NCBI GenBank assembly: GCA_027579435.1
Contig: JANBPK010001235.1
Span: forward strand, 1 to 53,426
Length of the DNA stretch: 53,426 bases
DNA from: Candolleomyces eurysporus
Lineage: Eukaryota > Basidiomycota > Agaricomycetes > Agaricales > Psathyrellaceae
Direction of reading: 5' to 3'
Shown: positions 11,921 through 21,831 of the stretch, in pieces
How the letters are laid out: each line of letters starts with the position of its first letter
Position numbering within the stretch: position 1 is the stretch's first letter
Notes under the pieces: generated by a model
Database searches by the model: none
The model's input: the letters and a program-made list of their open reading frames with translations, nothing else
What the model was told of the DNA's origin: nothing
Made by a program: the position numbers and the translations under genes

Positions 11921-12059
11921 GCTGCCGATGATCTCAGGACCAAAGAGGCATCGTTCCTGCCTCTTACGATTGCGGGATATCAGCGTCGCAGCCACAGACT
12001 AGGTGTCCAGTTCATTAGGAAACAGCAGATTGCTGGCTGCTCACTGCATAAATACACGC

Positions 12060-12640
12060 ATTTCTAAATGAGAGAGTAGAACTTAAGAGCATATCACTAT
12101 CTTCTTTGGTATGAGAGAGTCTCTGGAGCGCAATAGACATGGAGGAGCAAATTTCTGGGAAGAGCACAAACATGGACCCACATTTAGCCCTTAGCGCAAA
12201 CGGGGATCTACAACTGATCGTTGCTGAAGCGGGAGCGGTGCGTCACTCGGCGATGTTTGAGGAGTAACGATACCGTTGTCGGAAATGGTGGCACTTGATT
12301 TCGAAAACGTGCTGGGATGCCTTTCGACGCACCAAGTTCCAGTTCAAAGCACCACTGTTCCTCGCTGGTGGCATATCAATCACTCAGCCACCCACGCATT
12401 CAATCAATCATGCACAACCCGGGTGTTTGGATTTGGATTATATTGCCAACTTTGTCGTTGAGTAGTGAGACGGGAGGAGGTCCTTTGTTGGATGATTTTC
12501 ATGGCGCAAATAGACAGAAAGAGCCAAATGGAGTTAAAAAAGATACCCTCAGACCTACGTATTACAGGTGGGAGCAAGGAGAACAGCTGAGCCAGTGAAG
12601 GCCATTGCGTGGAAGAAACAATACGACAAGACAGGAAGAT
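12060..12640. other. No gene recognised
   Basis: AT/GC-balanced sequence between the motif zone and a tandem repeat. Short ORFs on both strands show no domain, signal peptide or splice-linked extension that I can support. Confidence 0.5.
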
Positions 12641-12990
12641 GAATTGGAAGAGGGAGTTGATAGAGTAACAGAACCAGAATTGACTGATTGATACCAGGCT
12701 GAGACCTAGAACCCTCGCTCTGACAGAACTGAATGATGAATAGGAAGGGGGAATCGATAGAGTAACAGAANCAGAANNGGCTGATTTGATACCGAGACCT
12801 AGACAGAAAAGAACAGTAAATAGGAAGAGGGAATTGATGGAGTAACAGAACCAGAATTGACTGATTTGATACCAGGCCGAGACCTAGAACCCTCGCTCTG
12901 ACGGAACTGAACGATAACTAAGAAGAGGGAACTGATAGAGTAACAGAACCAGAACCGGTGATTTGATACCAGGCTGAGACCTAGAGTCCT
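12640..12990. repeat. Tandem repeat, about 80-105 bp unit, four copies
   Basis: Four imperfect copies of a unit built from AGAGTAACAGAACCAGAA, TGATTTGATACCAGGC, GAGACCTAGAACCCTCGCTC and GAACTGAATGAT, followed by AGGAAGAGGGAATTGAT. The second copy has lost about 25 bp in its middle and carries Ns at 12771-12778. Confidence 0.8.
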
Positions 12991-13636
12991 TGCTTATGAT
13001 GCGAGCCATCGCTGCCGGACATGGGTTTAAGGGTGCTGCCAAAGCCAAACCTGAATGGCCCGAACTGTTGCCGTTCGGTGTATCGCAGACCAGGTCGACA
13101 AAGTATGATATATCCCGAAAGGGATTGTGCACTTTGATAGTCGCCGTTTGCCATCGTATGCCGNTTTTTAATTATTCACGGGCAACGTTGGTAACCGCAG
13201 GTGCCAAGAAAGCTGTTACCATAGCCCGGAACGAGGAGCTTGGTGGGAGTGAGAACAGAGATAGGTTAGAAAGGAGACATGGATGCACGAGTCCTCTGGC
13301 ACACACACGTGATGCACCAGTAAGACTTGACAGATCTGACATACACCACAATAATACACCAGGCAAACTCCGACTCTGTGCCGTCGTGAATGCCAAGCAA
13401 ATCAAAAAGCACAAGTCCAAAGCAGGACTGTAAGTGAAAGAGGGAGAGGAGATGACAGACGAGTGTGATCAAGAAATATATTTACAAGATTGATACTAGT
13501 ATTACAATGATTACAGATTTGCGTTACTCAAGACAAGAAGGCGGAAAAGCTAACCAGAAGCTTCAGAAAGTTACAAATCCGTTCGAGGTCTACTAGTAAT
13601 GAGTATACTGATGGAACTTGAAATGAATCCACGTGC
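12991..13636. other. No gene recognised
   Basis: A plus-strand open frame (12990-13433) and overlapping minus-strand frames exist, but none has a recognisable domain. The N at 13164 abuts a T run. It contains one TGCACCA motif near 13313. It is the 3' flank of the minus-strand gene ending at 13637. Confidence 0.4.
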
Positions 13637-16600
13637 TCACCGTTTGTTCTCTTGGTTCTCGTTAGTGCCACTCCCCTCGTAGGGGCGCTTGGCCGTGTTC
13701 GTTAGAAGTCCATCAAACCGCCGAATGAGATCTTGCAAGAGAATGCGCCATTGGGGACGGGAATCATCGTTCCACGAGGATGGGGTTAACGCAGGAATGC
13801 CCCACCACACCATCATGGTGAGCAACGACACGACGCCATTGGGACCTGTTCTACCAAAATCGGCATCATTGAAGGTAGCGACCCACTTGCCGATATATAT
13901 CCCGAGCTCATTGGGATCTTCAACATTGGGAGTACTCTTGTAGTTCCGGGCTCCATGGCGGGCTTTCGAAGTCCATTGGGACCACTCTTCTGGCCGGCCT
14001 TTCGCAGGTAGACCCTAAACAGAGATCAGCTCAGGCATCAGAGAGGATGCTCACATACACACCTTGCCTGATTTCCAGCCCTTCATCTGTTCATATCCGG
14101 CCCACTTCTCTACCAAAGAATCCCACTCCTGGCCCAGACTACTGTTCTTCAAGTACTTGTATGTGGGAGCAAACCAAGAGGGTTCTTCGGGCTCGCCAAT
14201 GGCGCCTGGTGGAGGCCGTGGTGGAAGAATGTTGTCACCGATCTTGTTCAGCTTTTCGAGGCGAGTGGAAGGGACAGGAGCACGGCTGGACCTGCGAATA
14301 CCGTTATCCAAGTCCTGGAAGGGAGCACGATCTTGCTGAATTTGATCTGTGGCCTTTACGATGTCGATATTGAAGGCTGGCGTACTGTTGTTAGAGACGT
14401 GCAAGCTAAATGATGACTGGACAGCGGCTGTGTTGGTGGTTGTCGCAGGGGCAGTGGACCATGTGGTAGGCATAGTGATGGTGGAGGGCTGGAAAGAGAC
14501 CAGCGTGCCTGCGTTCGAATTGCTGCCCTGGAAAGAGGGCGGTGCTGTCGCGGATGCATGGAGGGACGGTGGCTTTGGGGAGAACCGGTGGTGCAAGAGG
14601 TAGGACGTTCGTGGCTGGTGCATGAAGGGAAGGCAGTGCTGGTACAGACGTGGAAGTTGGTGCAACGGGAGGCATAATGGTGGCCGGTGTTGATGCCAAT
14701 ACAGAAGTAGGGGCCATAGGAGGCGCACTGGCAGCTGGTTGACGAACGGGGGGAGGGCCTACGATGGGCACGTTAGTCGATGGTGGCGTTACAACTATGC
14801 CCTTGGCTTGTGCATCTTGCGCCGGGATCGCAGGCGGCACCACGACCGGAGACATAGCAGGGACTGGTGCATGAGTTGACGGAGGTGCCTGCCCGGTTGA
14901 TGCGGCCACGTACACATTCGGTGCCTGAACCTTGACAGTTCGTGTCGGGGCAGCGATATGAGGGACTGGTGCATGCTGGATAGGAGGTGTATTTGCAAGA
15001 ATGTTGAAGGCTGGTGCATGGAGAGCATGTGGTGCATTCGCAGGGGTGTTTGAACCGGGATCTGCCAAGTTTGGCATAGCAGTTCCAAGGTGGTAAGCTT
15101 CCTCCGAAACGCTCTCGTTAGATAAAATCGGTGGTGCATTCGAACGCATCATGGTCTCCAGGACTTCGGAGTTTGCCCATTCCGCTTCGTCCAGCAGGTC
15201 GAAATCGAAGTCGGGGATATTGAAATTGGTAGGGTCGTAGGTGAATGAAGTCCCTCCAATGGTAATTGTGGCTGCGGCCAGGGTAAGAAATAGGTACCAA
15301 CAATAAAGGAAAGGACTCACAATTAGGCTGTGTCAAGGGCGGAGGCACGATAGAGCTTTGACAAAAGGAGGCAGTCTGATTCGGAGCCACTGGCGAAGAG
15401 GGGGCTTCGGGCTGGCCTGTCGTCTGGTTGGTTGGAGGAGTCACTGGCGCCTCTGAAGAGCTACCTTCACCTTTGCATTACGTTGAGCGTTGGTAGAAGC
15501 AAAAACTTGATAAGACGTACCAGCTGGATTGACGGGGTCTCCCAGATCCTGTGATGCTGGCACACCTTGTTCACCTGATGGTCCTTCACCCAGATCAGGG
15601 GCTTTCAAGTTGGTCTCCGGCTTCTGTGCGTGTAGAAGGGACCGCTGAGCACAGATATCCGGTGCTGGAGGGAGTCATTCAATAATTCGGAGAAAAATAA
15701 ATGAAGCAATGAAACACGTACTGAACTCATAGTGGCCAGCAAAGCTTGCCAACTGGTTGACCAGAACACGGTCGTGATCCACCCATATATTTGAGAAAAG
15801 GGGGGTCTCGGGTTTGTCCCCAAATTGGAGACTGCCAGCAAGGAAGTGGACATGTTTGGTTAAGTCAACGATGAACGAACAGTGAGGGAAGTTGACATAC
15901 GACGTGGCAAGGATCTGACCACCCGCTTGCGGCACCGGCCCGACTACGGTCAGAAACACAAGAACCCCTGCCTTCCGCACCACCGGAGCCACCGTCTTGC
16001 TCAATAACGCCGGGATCTTTTCCCAGTACCTGGATTCAAAACGTTGAGCTTTGGTGCAAGACTATTGCAAAAGGACAGAGTGAGGCTTACTTTTGGTAGT
16101 CACTTGGAGTGCACGGATCAGGCAAATCAGTGCCTTCACCATCCTTGAGGCTAGTGGCGAGATAAGCGCGAACCGCCGCCTTCTGATCTTCCGTCGCCTT
16201 ATCCCAGAGCTTCCGAGCCACCTTGTGCCATACGGTTAGCTTTGATCGACCTCTCAGCCCCTGGCGTTGACATTCTTCGTTCCACTCAGGGACAAAGATG
16301 TTGTTATTGAGCTTGACGAAGACTTCATACTCCTTGGCTTGGCGCGTTCCCGAGTCAGCATAGACCTCCTTGATATCCTTGGAAGTGACGGTGCTGCTGG
16401 TATTCCTGCTTCGAGTGCCGCATTTCCAGCGATACCACATCTTGATTCGCTGGAAACGTCATGAGATCAATAGAAAGCAGTTAGGTGAGAGCAAGCCTTA
16501 CCTCATAAAGCTTATTGAGGCTCTCGGAATAATTTTTGAATGCGGTCTCGTCGAGGTCTTCAACCTTGGTTCCTGCAGGAAGAATTGGCCATTTCTCTAA

Positions 16601-16729
16601 GAATGCTGGGTTGATAAAGTCCCAGAACGGCTGGTACTTCCTCGTGGTAGATTGATAACGTTCGTACATGGGTATGTAGCTTGTAAGAAACGCCGCCTGG
16701 GTATCGGTCGCCCAACCTTTGGGCGCCAT
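13637..16729 (-). CDS. Basidiomycete hypothetical family, full-length member, about 8 exons
   Basis: Function unknown. The start ATG is at 16729. The N-terminal domain reads KGWATDTQAAFLTSYIPMYE and continues to an FW...FLEKWP motif. It resembles the N-termini of the products at 20326 and 48773. Exon 1 is 16502-16729 and exon 2 is 16091-16449. Later exons carry VDHDRVLVNQLASFAGHYE, then a long Pro/Ala-rich low-complexity region with repeated HAP and APV from the TGGTGCA motif. The C-terminus has EWSQWTSKARHGARNY and GRTGPNGVVSLLTMMVWWG (about 13780-13840), matching the GxxG...WW motif of the 48773 gene. A frame change at 14577-14582 sits at a C run, either a sequencing error or a real break. 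It is cargo of the giant element, on the strand opposite to the transposase. Confidence 0.7.
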
Positions 16730-16779
16730 CGTGGGTGAAGGTATGAGGAAAGGCAATAAACGGGTGAGATATGATGCAA

Positions 16780-17145
16780 TGACAACCGAGAGCGAATAAA
16801 TGGGGGGAAACTGGTGCATGAACAACGACTGCGAGCGAATAAATGCGGGAAACTGGTGCATGAACGAAGATGGGACTTGTCTATTTATTTAATACACCAA
16901 CGCCAAACGGAATCTCCTATTGCACAACCCGATTGCCCCTAATGCACCAGAACCAGGCGATAAACAATAAGTTCAGATGAACCAAGCACCAAGCGACGTT
17001 GAGTGCTTCATTTTCATATTTCCGTGCCGATTGCACCACCCGATTGCACAAATCACCAATTGAGATATCTCAATGCACCAAAACCGAATGATAAGTTCCG
17101 ATGCACCAAGCACCAAACGACGTCAAGTGCTTCATTTTCAAATAA
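16780..17145. repeat. Upstream direct repeats with TGGTGCA motifs
   Basis: Two copies of a roughly 45-bp unit (GCGAATAAATG, GGGAAACTGGTGCATGAAC) lie at 16790-16865. A second pair of about 110-130 bp units (ATGCACCA, then GATAAGTTC or AATAAGTTC, then AAGCACCAA, CGACGT and AAGTGCTTCATTTTCA) lies at 16940-17025 and 17070-17145. They are in the 5' flank of the minus-strand gene starting at 16729, so they could act on its promoter; that is speculative. Confidence 0.65.
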
Positions 17146-17719
17146 CCTTATGAATTGCGCCTTTCCGGACACAACACCGTATCACGGGCACCCAAACTGC
17201 ACCCAAACTTAGACGTGCTTCATGACCACCCCTTAATAGATTGGATCGCCCCTACTCGTATTCCAATATTTACATTGCCCATTCCATCGACATTTATTGG
17301 AATGAACGGTCATGGTGTTCACAGTTGTGCAAGCTAGCCACCTAAGGTTCTGAACAGATCATAAATGAGTCCAAGGGCGGTTATAGACTTCCCCTTTTAG
17401 CTTCCAGGAATGTAATGCGCAAGGGACACACCATAGATTCTCAAACGGGTGCGTTTACGTCGTATAATTCCCCCTTCATCTCAAATTCCCTTGGAGCCTC
17501 TGCAACTAGCGACTTTGCAGAAGACACTTATTCGATCTTGTTAAATCATGGTCTGCTTTTGCCAATTTTGCGATTTGGCCGGTAACCCGAATAAAGACAG
17601 CCTGACAGGGCGCAGTATGGTAGGTATGGACACGCATTGAAAGCCACATTCCTATTATATAATGTATCAACTGTTATGTAAAGCTCTTAGAGTGTAGCGG
17701 CCCCATAATTGAGCTCTAA

Positions 17720-18167
17720 TCACGATCCAGTGGCGGAAGAAGGTTTGCGCACTTTGATGAAGCCTTGTGGCGGAGAATCCCAAAGGAAGAAGAGATCACG
17801 TTTCAGACGGGACTTGAGGGAGCGAATGCGAGTTGCGGGAAGAACATCAAGCTTCCCAGATCCTGCAAAGGCATGCCATCGGATTGTTGAAACAAGACGC
17901 TACAAAAGCNAAAAAATAGAGATTTCAGCATTCGGAGTCTCTAGAATGGTGTCATCTACTCACTGCTTTGTACAAGTTGAGCACGTCATCAAGGTTAGAC
18001 CCCTCCGGCACCGGAGGGATCCCATGAGCCGCCAACCATTCCTCAAAGAACATGTCAAGATAAGCTTGCCCCCGGTGCCCAGTATGGCCTACGCGGAGGA
18101 ACTCGATGGCGGCAATTCGGATGTATATGGATTGCTTGGGCATCCACCCAGGGCGTATGTTGGGCAT
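17720..18167 (-). CDS. Short hypothetical protein, possible truncated relative of the 13637-16729 family
   Basis: Function unknown. Start ATG 18167 (in-frame ATGs also at 18221-18224). The N-terminal part PGWMPKQSIYIRIAAIEF continues to YLDMFFEEWLAAHGIPP, resembling the W...Q...FW...W layout of the other family members. An intron with GT-AG ends (about 17900-17970, containing the N at 17910 beside an A run) joins it to a basic second exon ending SSATGS at the stop 17720-17722. It totals roughly 125 residues and lacks the C-terminal GxxG...WW motif. Assignment to the family rests on a few aligned aromatic residues. Confidence 0.45.
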
Positions 18168-18229
18168 GGTTGGCTGAGCTGGAGGTGGGGGAAGGTGGAA
18201 TGGATGACGGTGAGCCACCATCATCTATA

Positions 18230-19590
18230 ATGAGATGTTATATTTGTTGCTGGCTCCGAGCCTCCCTGGGAACCACAATGTCCGAGACGTCCATAGGCGA
18301 TTATTCTTGAAATGTAATATATCAAAGCTGTGTCTCATCCCCGTTGAATTCAGCACTTGACGGATGCCAAAAGTGCGGTTCAATCCTTCGTCCATCCGGT
18401 ATGGCGTATATGTGAGGTACAGAAATAACGGTAACCTCAGAGCTGATTCAGAAGGTGACTTGTGTGTTCTAGTTTGTCGCTTCAAGGGTCAGAGCGTGAG
18501 CTCAAAGCTAGCTAGCCGCTGCAAAATATCATTCTATTCGTTTGCATACGCCGTAAATCTTATGTTTTCGTACCCTCTATCATGTTGTTGTACATTGTGC
18601 AAATTTTCGATTCAGCTTGTTCTACGGACGCTCTCTTGTAATCGCCCAAGACTAAGCGCTCTATCAAGGGGGATAACTTACATGGTTGAGAACGTAGGAG
18701 GAGACAATTTATGGGCCTGAATTCCGATCAACGGGACGGAAACCGGGTATTCCTACCAATCAGAGCATGTTTAACCGTTCGCTGAATTCACCAAAAACCA
18801 TAGATTTTACGATAGCTTGTGCTTTCCTTGCCCGATAACAGCTTGAGGTGTCGGAAACAGTTGCTCTGGGCTCTTAATTGCCCGATCTTGGCTTGGTAGT
18901 TTAAACCTTTGTTGTTTGAGGTTCACACCAGAGACCCGCTGGAGACCCGCTCTAAATTCCATATGCAACTCCAACCTACAAGTCGAAATTCGCACCACCC
19001 CCTTGTAAAATCTTAACGTGGCTTTCGAAACACATATGGATTGTATTTACGCAGTCACTTCAACCTATTATTGTATTTATGCATCAACCGGGCAACTACA
19101 AACATTGTTATCGAGCGCTTTCTGCCTTGTTGACAGTTTGCAGCAATTTTATGAATTTCAGCTACTACATCGAATTCCAACAAGGAGCTTCGGTTTTGGT
19201 GCATCATTTGGAGTGCAAGTACTACAGGGAGCCAGGTTGTTGAGTTATATTGGCTGTAGAATAAGGATTGCTGTCAGAAACAGACTTCCTATCTATTTGG
19301 TTGACAACGGCAAAACCGGCAAAATACAAGACCGTACGCAGCAAGAGCGCTTTTCTGATGAGCTCACAAGACTCACAGCAGTATAAAGATCCAGAACCAG
19401 CCTTAAGAGTAGGATAACTTCGAGGAGTCGCGCTAAATTGAGGTTTTCTCGGCACGCACGCACGTTTGCAAGCCATTCTGGCAGGGAAGTTATCGCAGAA
19501 TGTGGACGCAATAGAGGCACAGTAAACACTACAGCCTTCTAGTCAGGAGGTAGAGAGCCTGACTCCTTGGTTGAGCAACCAGTTTGCATG
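18230..19590. other. No gene recognised
   Basis: About 1.4 kb without a supported gene. Small ORFs on both strands (for example 18225-18485 minus, 18364-18720 plus, 19018-19386 plus) have no domain or splice support. One TGGTGCA motif lies near 19197. Confidence 0.45.
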
Positions 19591-19600
19591 GCAGCAAAGC

Positions 19601-20026
19601 CTAAGAAACCCCCGCCCCTGGGGACTTAGCGACGTGGGGACTTAGCGACTTTTCGCTGATACTATCGATGACATCATCGACCGAGCAACTTGCCAGGTAT
19701 GACATCACTGTTGCCCGGCACGTAGCTGCGCATGTCCCTTTGAGATACTGGCAAAGTCGCATCACGCAGGAGCGACAGAATCTTCCAACGGTGGAGAAAA
19801 AGTGCGGCCAGGCCAGCCAGTCCTGAACCCAGGCTACCCCAGTGGTATTCCGACTCAGACCCAGTAAAAACCGACCAGAGAAGATCTGGGATGGATGCGC
19901 CCAGACTGGATGCGATCTCCCAAAGGCCGACGACAAGGCATCAAGCGGTGGTGGGGTCAGGATAGCCAGAACCAGAAATAACAAACACAGCCAAGTTGGG
20001 GAATGTGTAGCCCATGGTAGCTCCAT
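19601..20026 (-). CDS. Candidate small secreted cysteine-rich protein (141 aa)
   Basis: A single-exon ATG-initiated frame. Residues 12-25 (WLCLLFLVLAILT) form a hydrophobic core after a short N-region and are followed by PPPLDA, a plausible signal peptidase site near residue 30. The remaining 111 residues contain six cysteines (FCRSC, RLC, TCAATC, ASC), an even number typical of disulfide-stabilised secreted proteins. No family is recognised and no intron is visible. The short tandem duplication GGGGACTTAGCGAC at its 3' end is repeat-like. It could be a chance ORF; the signal-like start is the main reason to list it. Confidence 0.35.
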   Translation of the reverse strand: MELPWATHSPTWLCLLFLVLAILTPPPLDALSSAFGRSHPVWAHPSQIFSGRFLLGLSRNTTGVAWVQDWLAWPHFFSTVGRFCRSCVMRLCQYLKGTCAATCRATVMSYLASCSVDDVIDSISEKSLSPHVAKSPGAGVS

Positions 20027-20325
20027 TTGTTGTTATGCAGTCGCAAGATGGGAGAGGGATACTGGTCAGTCATCGCAATCGGTTTACTGTCAAGGCTGTC
20101 CACAGTCCGGCCCAGTCGGCATCAGAGATACGGTGGTGTAATCGATGCACCACTAGAATCGACCTGACCAGTGCCCAGTCCCAGCTGCTCCTTTGATTGC
20201 CGCCAAACTTCTCTCGTTCCTGAGTGTGTCATTTAATTCTCATGGTATACGATCAAAACTGGTGCAACACCAGCGCATTATAAAACTCACTCTAGGAGCC
20301 TCAGTTCATCGTACTCGCCGATACC

Positions 20326-20712
20326 ATGCGCTCTCCACCCGTCGTAAGTGTAATTATTCATTATTTGGTTCTGGATACTTACAATTTTCAGTTCAAATCG
20401 TGGTTTACTGAGGCCCAGCGAGCGTGGCTTGACCAAGTCACCCCTTCCTACATCCAGGCAATCAAAGCCAACACTGCCGTTCCTTTCGTAGTAGTCACAA
20501 CTGAGAATTTCTTTATCTCGTTCCCCATTCGACGCACCCGGATTTCGAATGTGGAGCTGCACGAGATGAGGCGCAACACCATGCGCATTGTGAGTCGTTG
20601 CTTTCTGCTCATTCCCTTGCTAACACGCCTCTGGTAGAGGATTCGGGTTTACCTGTTGTTTGGTGCAATGGCGGATACCCCTTCTGAAGCTCTCCAGTTG
20701 AATTGTAGTTAG
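20326..20712 (+). CDS. Short member of the basidiomycete hypothetical family (96 aa)
   Basis: Three exons with clean GT-AG introns: ATG at 20326 to 20343, then 20392-20589, then 20638-20712 (TAG). The product contains SWFTEAQRAWLDQVTPSYIQ followed by FVVVTTENFF and FPIRRT, the same W-x-T...Q..(F/W)L...P.Y pattern seen at 16729 and 48773. It lacks the middle and C-terminal parts of the full-length members, so it is either a truncated copy or a single-domain form. It is convergent with the minus-strand gene ending at 20906. Function unknown. Confidence 0.55.
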
Positions 20713-20905
20713 ACACGTTCTGCTTTGATCTTGATCCCTTGTAATGATTAGACTTTAATGGAATAGTTTCATTCCAATTCCTGTGTTGTGGAGCTGTTCA
20801 AGACTCGAAGTCGGAATGATTAGAAGTGACTCTGCCGGTGTCAGGTCTGCGTCTTCAGGGTTGGTCCTATCTATGTTGGGCGGAAATTTGCAATGGATTT
20901 GGTTT

Positions 20906-21654
20906 CTATTGGAAGTGGTTGAGCCGGTCCCTCGAGGCAATTACAAAAATATCTACTCCATCTGCCAAACAGCTCAGGTCTTGGGCCAGCCATGTCAGAC
21001 GGCGGGAAATCCAGAGGCGACTCTGGAATGCAAGGAACTCCGTTGGTAATTCATCGGCATTGTCCCGTACGACATTCCCAAAGAGTTCCCAGTCCACCAT
21101 CAAGCTCCGATATGATTTGGAGAGCTCGGAATAGAGCGAAGCCCGATCGTGGCTAGCCAATTCGTTGACCAACACAGTTTGGTCGTGAACATACATGCGG
21201 GTGACGTATCCGTGTAATGCTGCCGATATTTGGGGCCAATCCTTCTCGAATGAATCAAGATGAACAATGTGGGCGGGATACGGTGGGTGGCCTGTCATCA
21301 TCTGGAAGTCGGTATTGGTGAGAGTGATGGTTGGAAGTTCAAGCGGGTCTGCGGTGATTGAGTGATGCACATAGAGGTGCTCGTATGGACTGTCTTCTGA
21401 AATCTCCATTGACGCCAGGGATCGAATGATGTCTGAAGGCTCGGGAGCTACTACAACTTTACGTTTTGCGTATGCTTTCCTATTCTCTCTACGGCGTGCC
21501 TCCTTGAACCTGTATAATCATGGAAGTCGATCTCAGTTCAATCTCAGAAAAGGCAAAGTGAGACGCACCCTGGTTTTGAGCTTCTTTTCAATCGCTGCTC
21601 ACGATGTGCCGTCTGGCGTTCCTCCTGAGTTCGGTATTTGATCCTCCGACCCAT
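20906..21654 (-). CDS. Hypothetical protein with basic N-terminus, divergent from the KDZ transposase (229 aa)
   Basis: Two exons (21569-21654 and 20906-21509) joined by a 59-nt GT-AG intron; the spliced frame is exactly 690 nt including the stop. The N-terminus MGRRIKYRTQEERQTAHREQ continues into RRRENRKAYAKRKVV, a highly basic, probably helical stretch that could bind nucleic acid or act as a nuclear localisation signal. The rest includes VHDQTVLVNELASHDRASLY, which loosely resembles VDHDRVLVNQLASFAGHY in the 13637-16729 product. No known enzymatic motif is seen. It starts 178 bp from the transposase start in the opposite direction, so the two likely share a promoter. It could be an accessory transposition protein; that is inference. 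Confidence 0.65.
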
Positions 21655-21831
21655 TCTGTAGTTGCGTCGACTTAGAGGGTGTGTCGGTGTGTGTATATTG
21701 TCCTTATTATATTGGGACAGGATGTACGACCACATGGATTTAGTACAGCCACAGCCATTATAATCATATTAACAGGGTACAGTTCCTTCTCTCTGTTGAA
21801 CTCTCTTTCTGCCTCATTGCTTGTCGTCCAA
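21655..21831. promoter_or_regulatory. Short bidirectional promoter region
   Basis: 177 bp separate the start codons of the minus-strand gene (21654) and the KDZ transposase (21832). It includes GTGTGTCGGTGTGTGTATATTG and a TTATTATATTGGG stretch as TATA-like candidates. Shared control is inferred from the spacing only. Confidence 0.45.
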
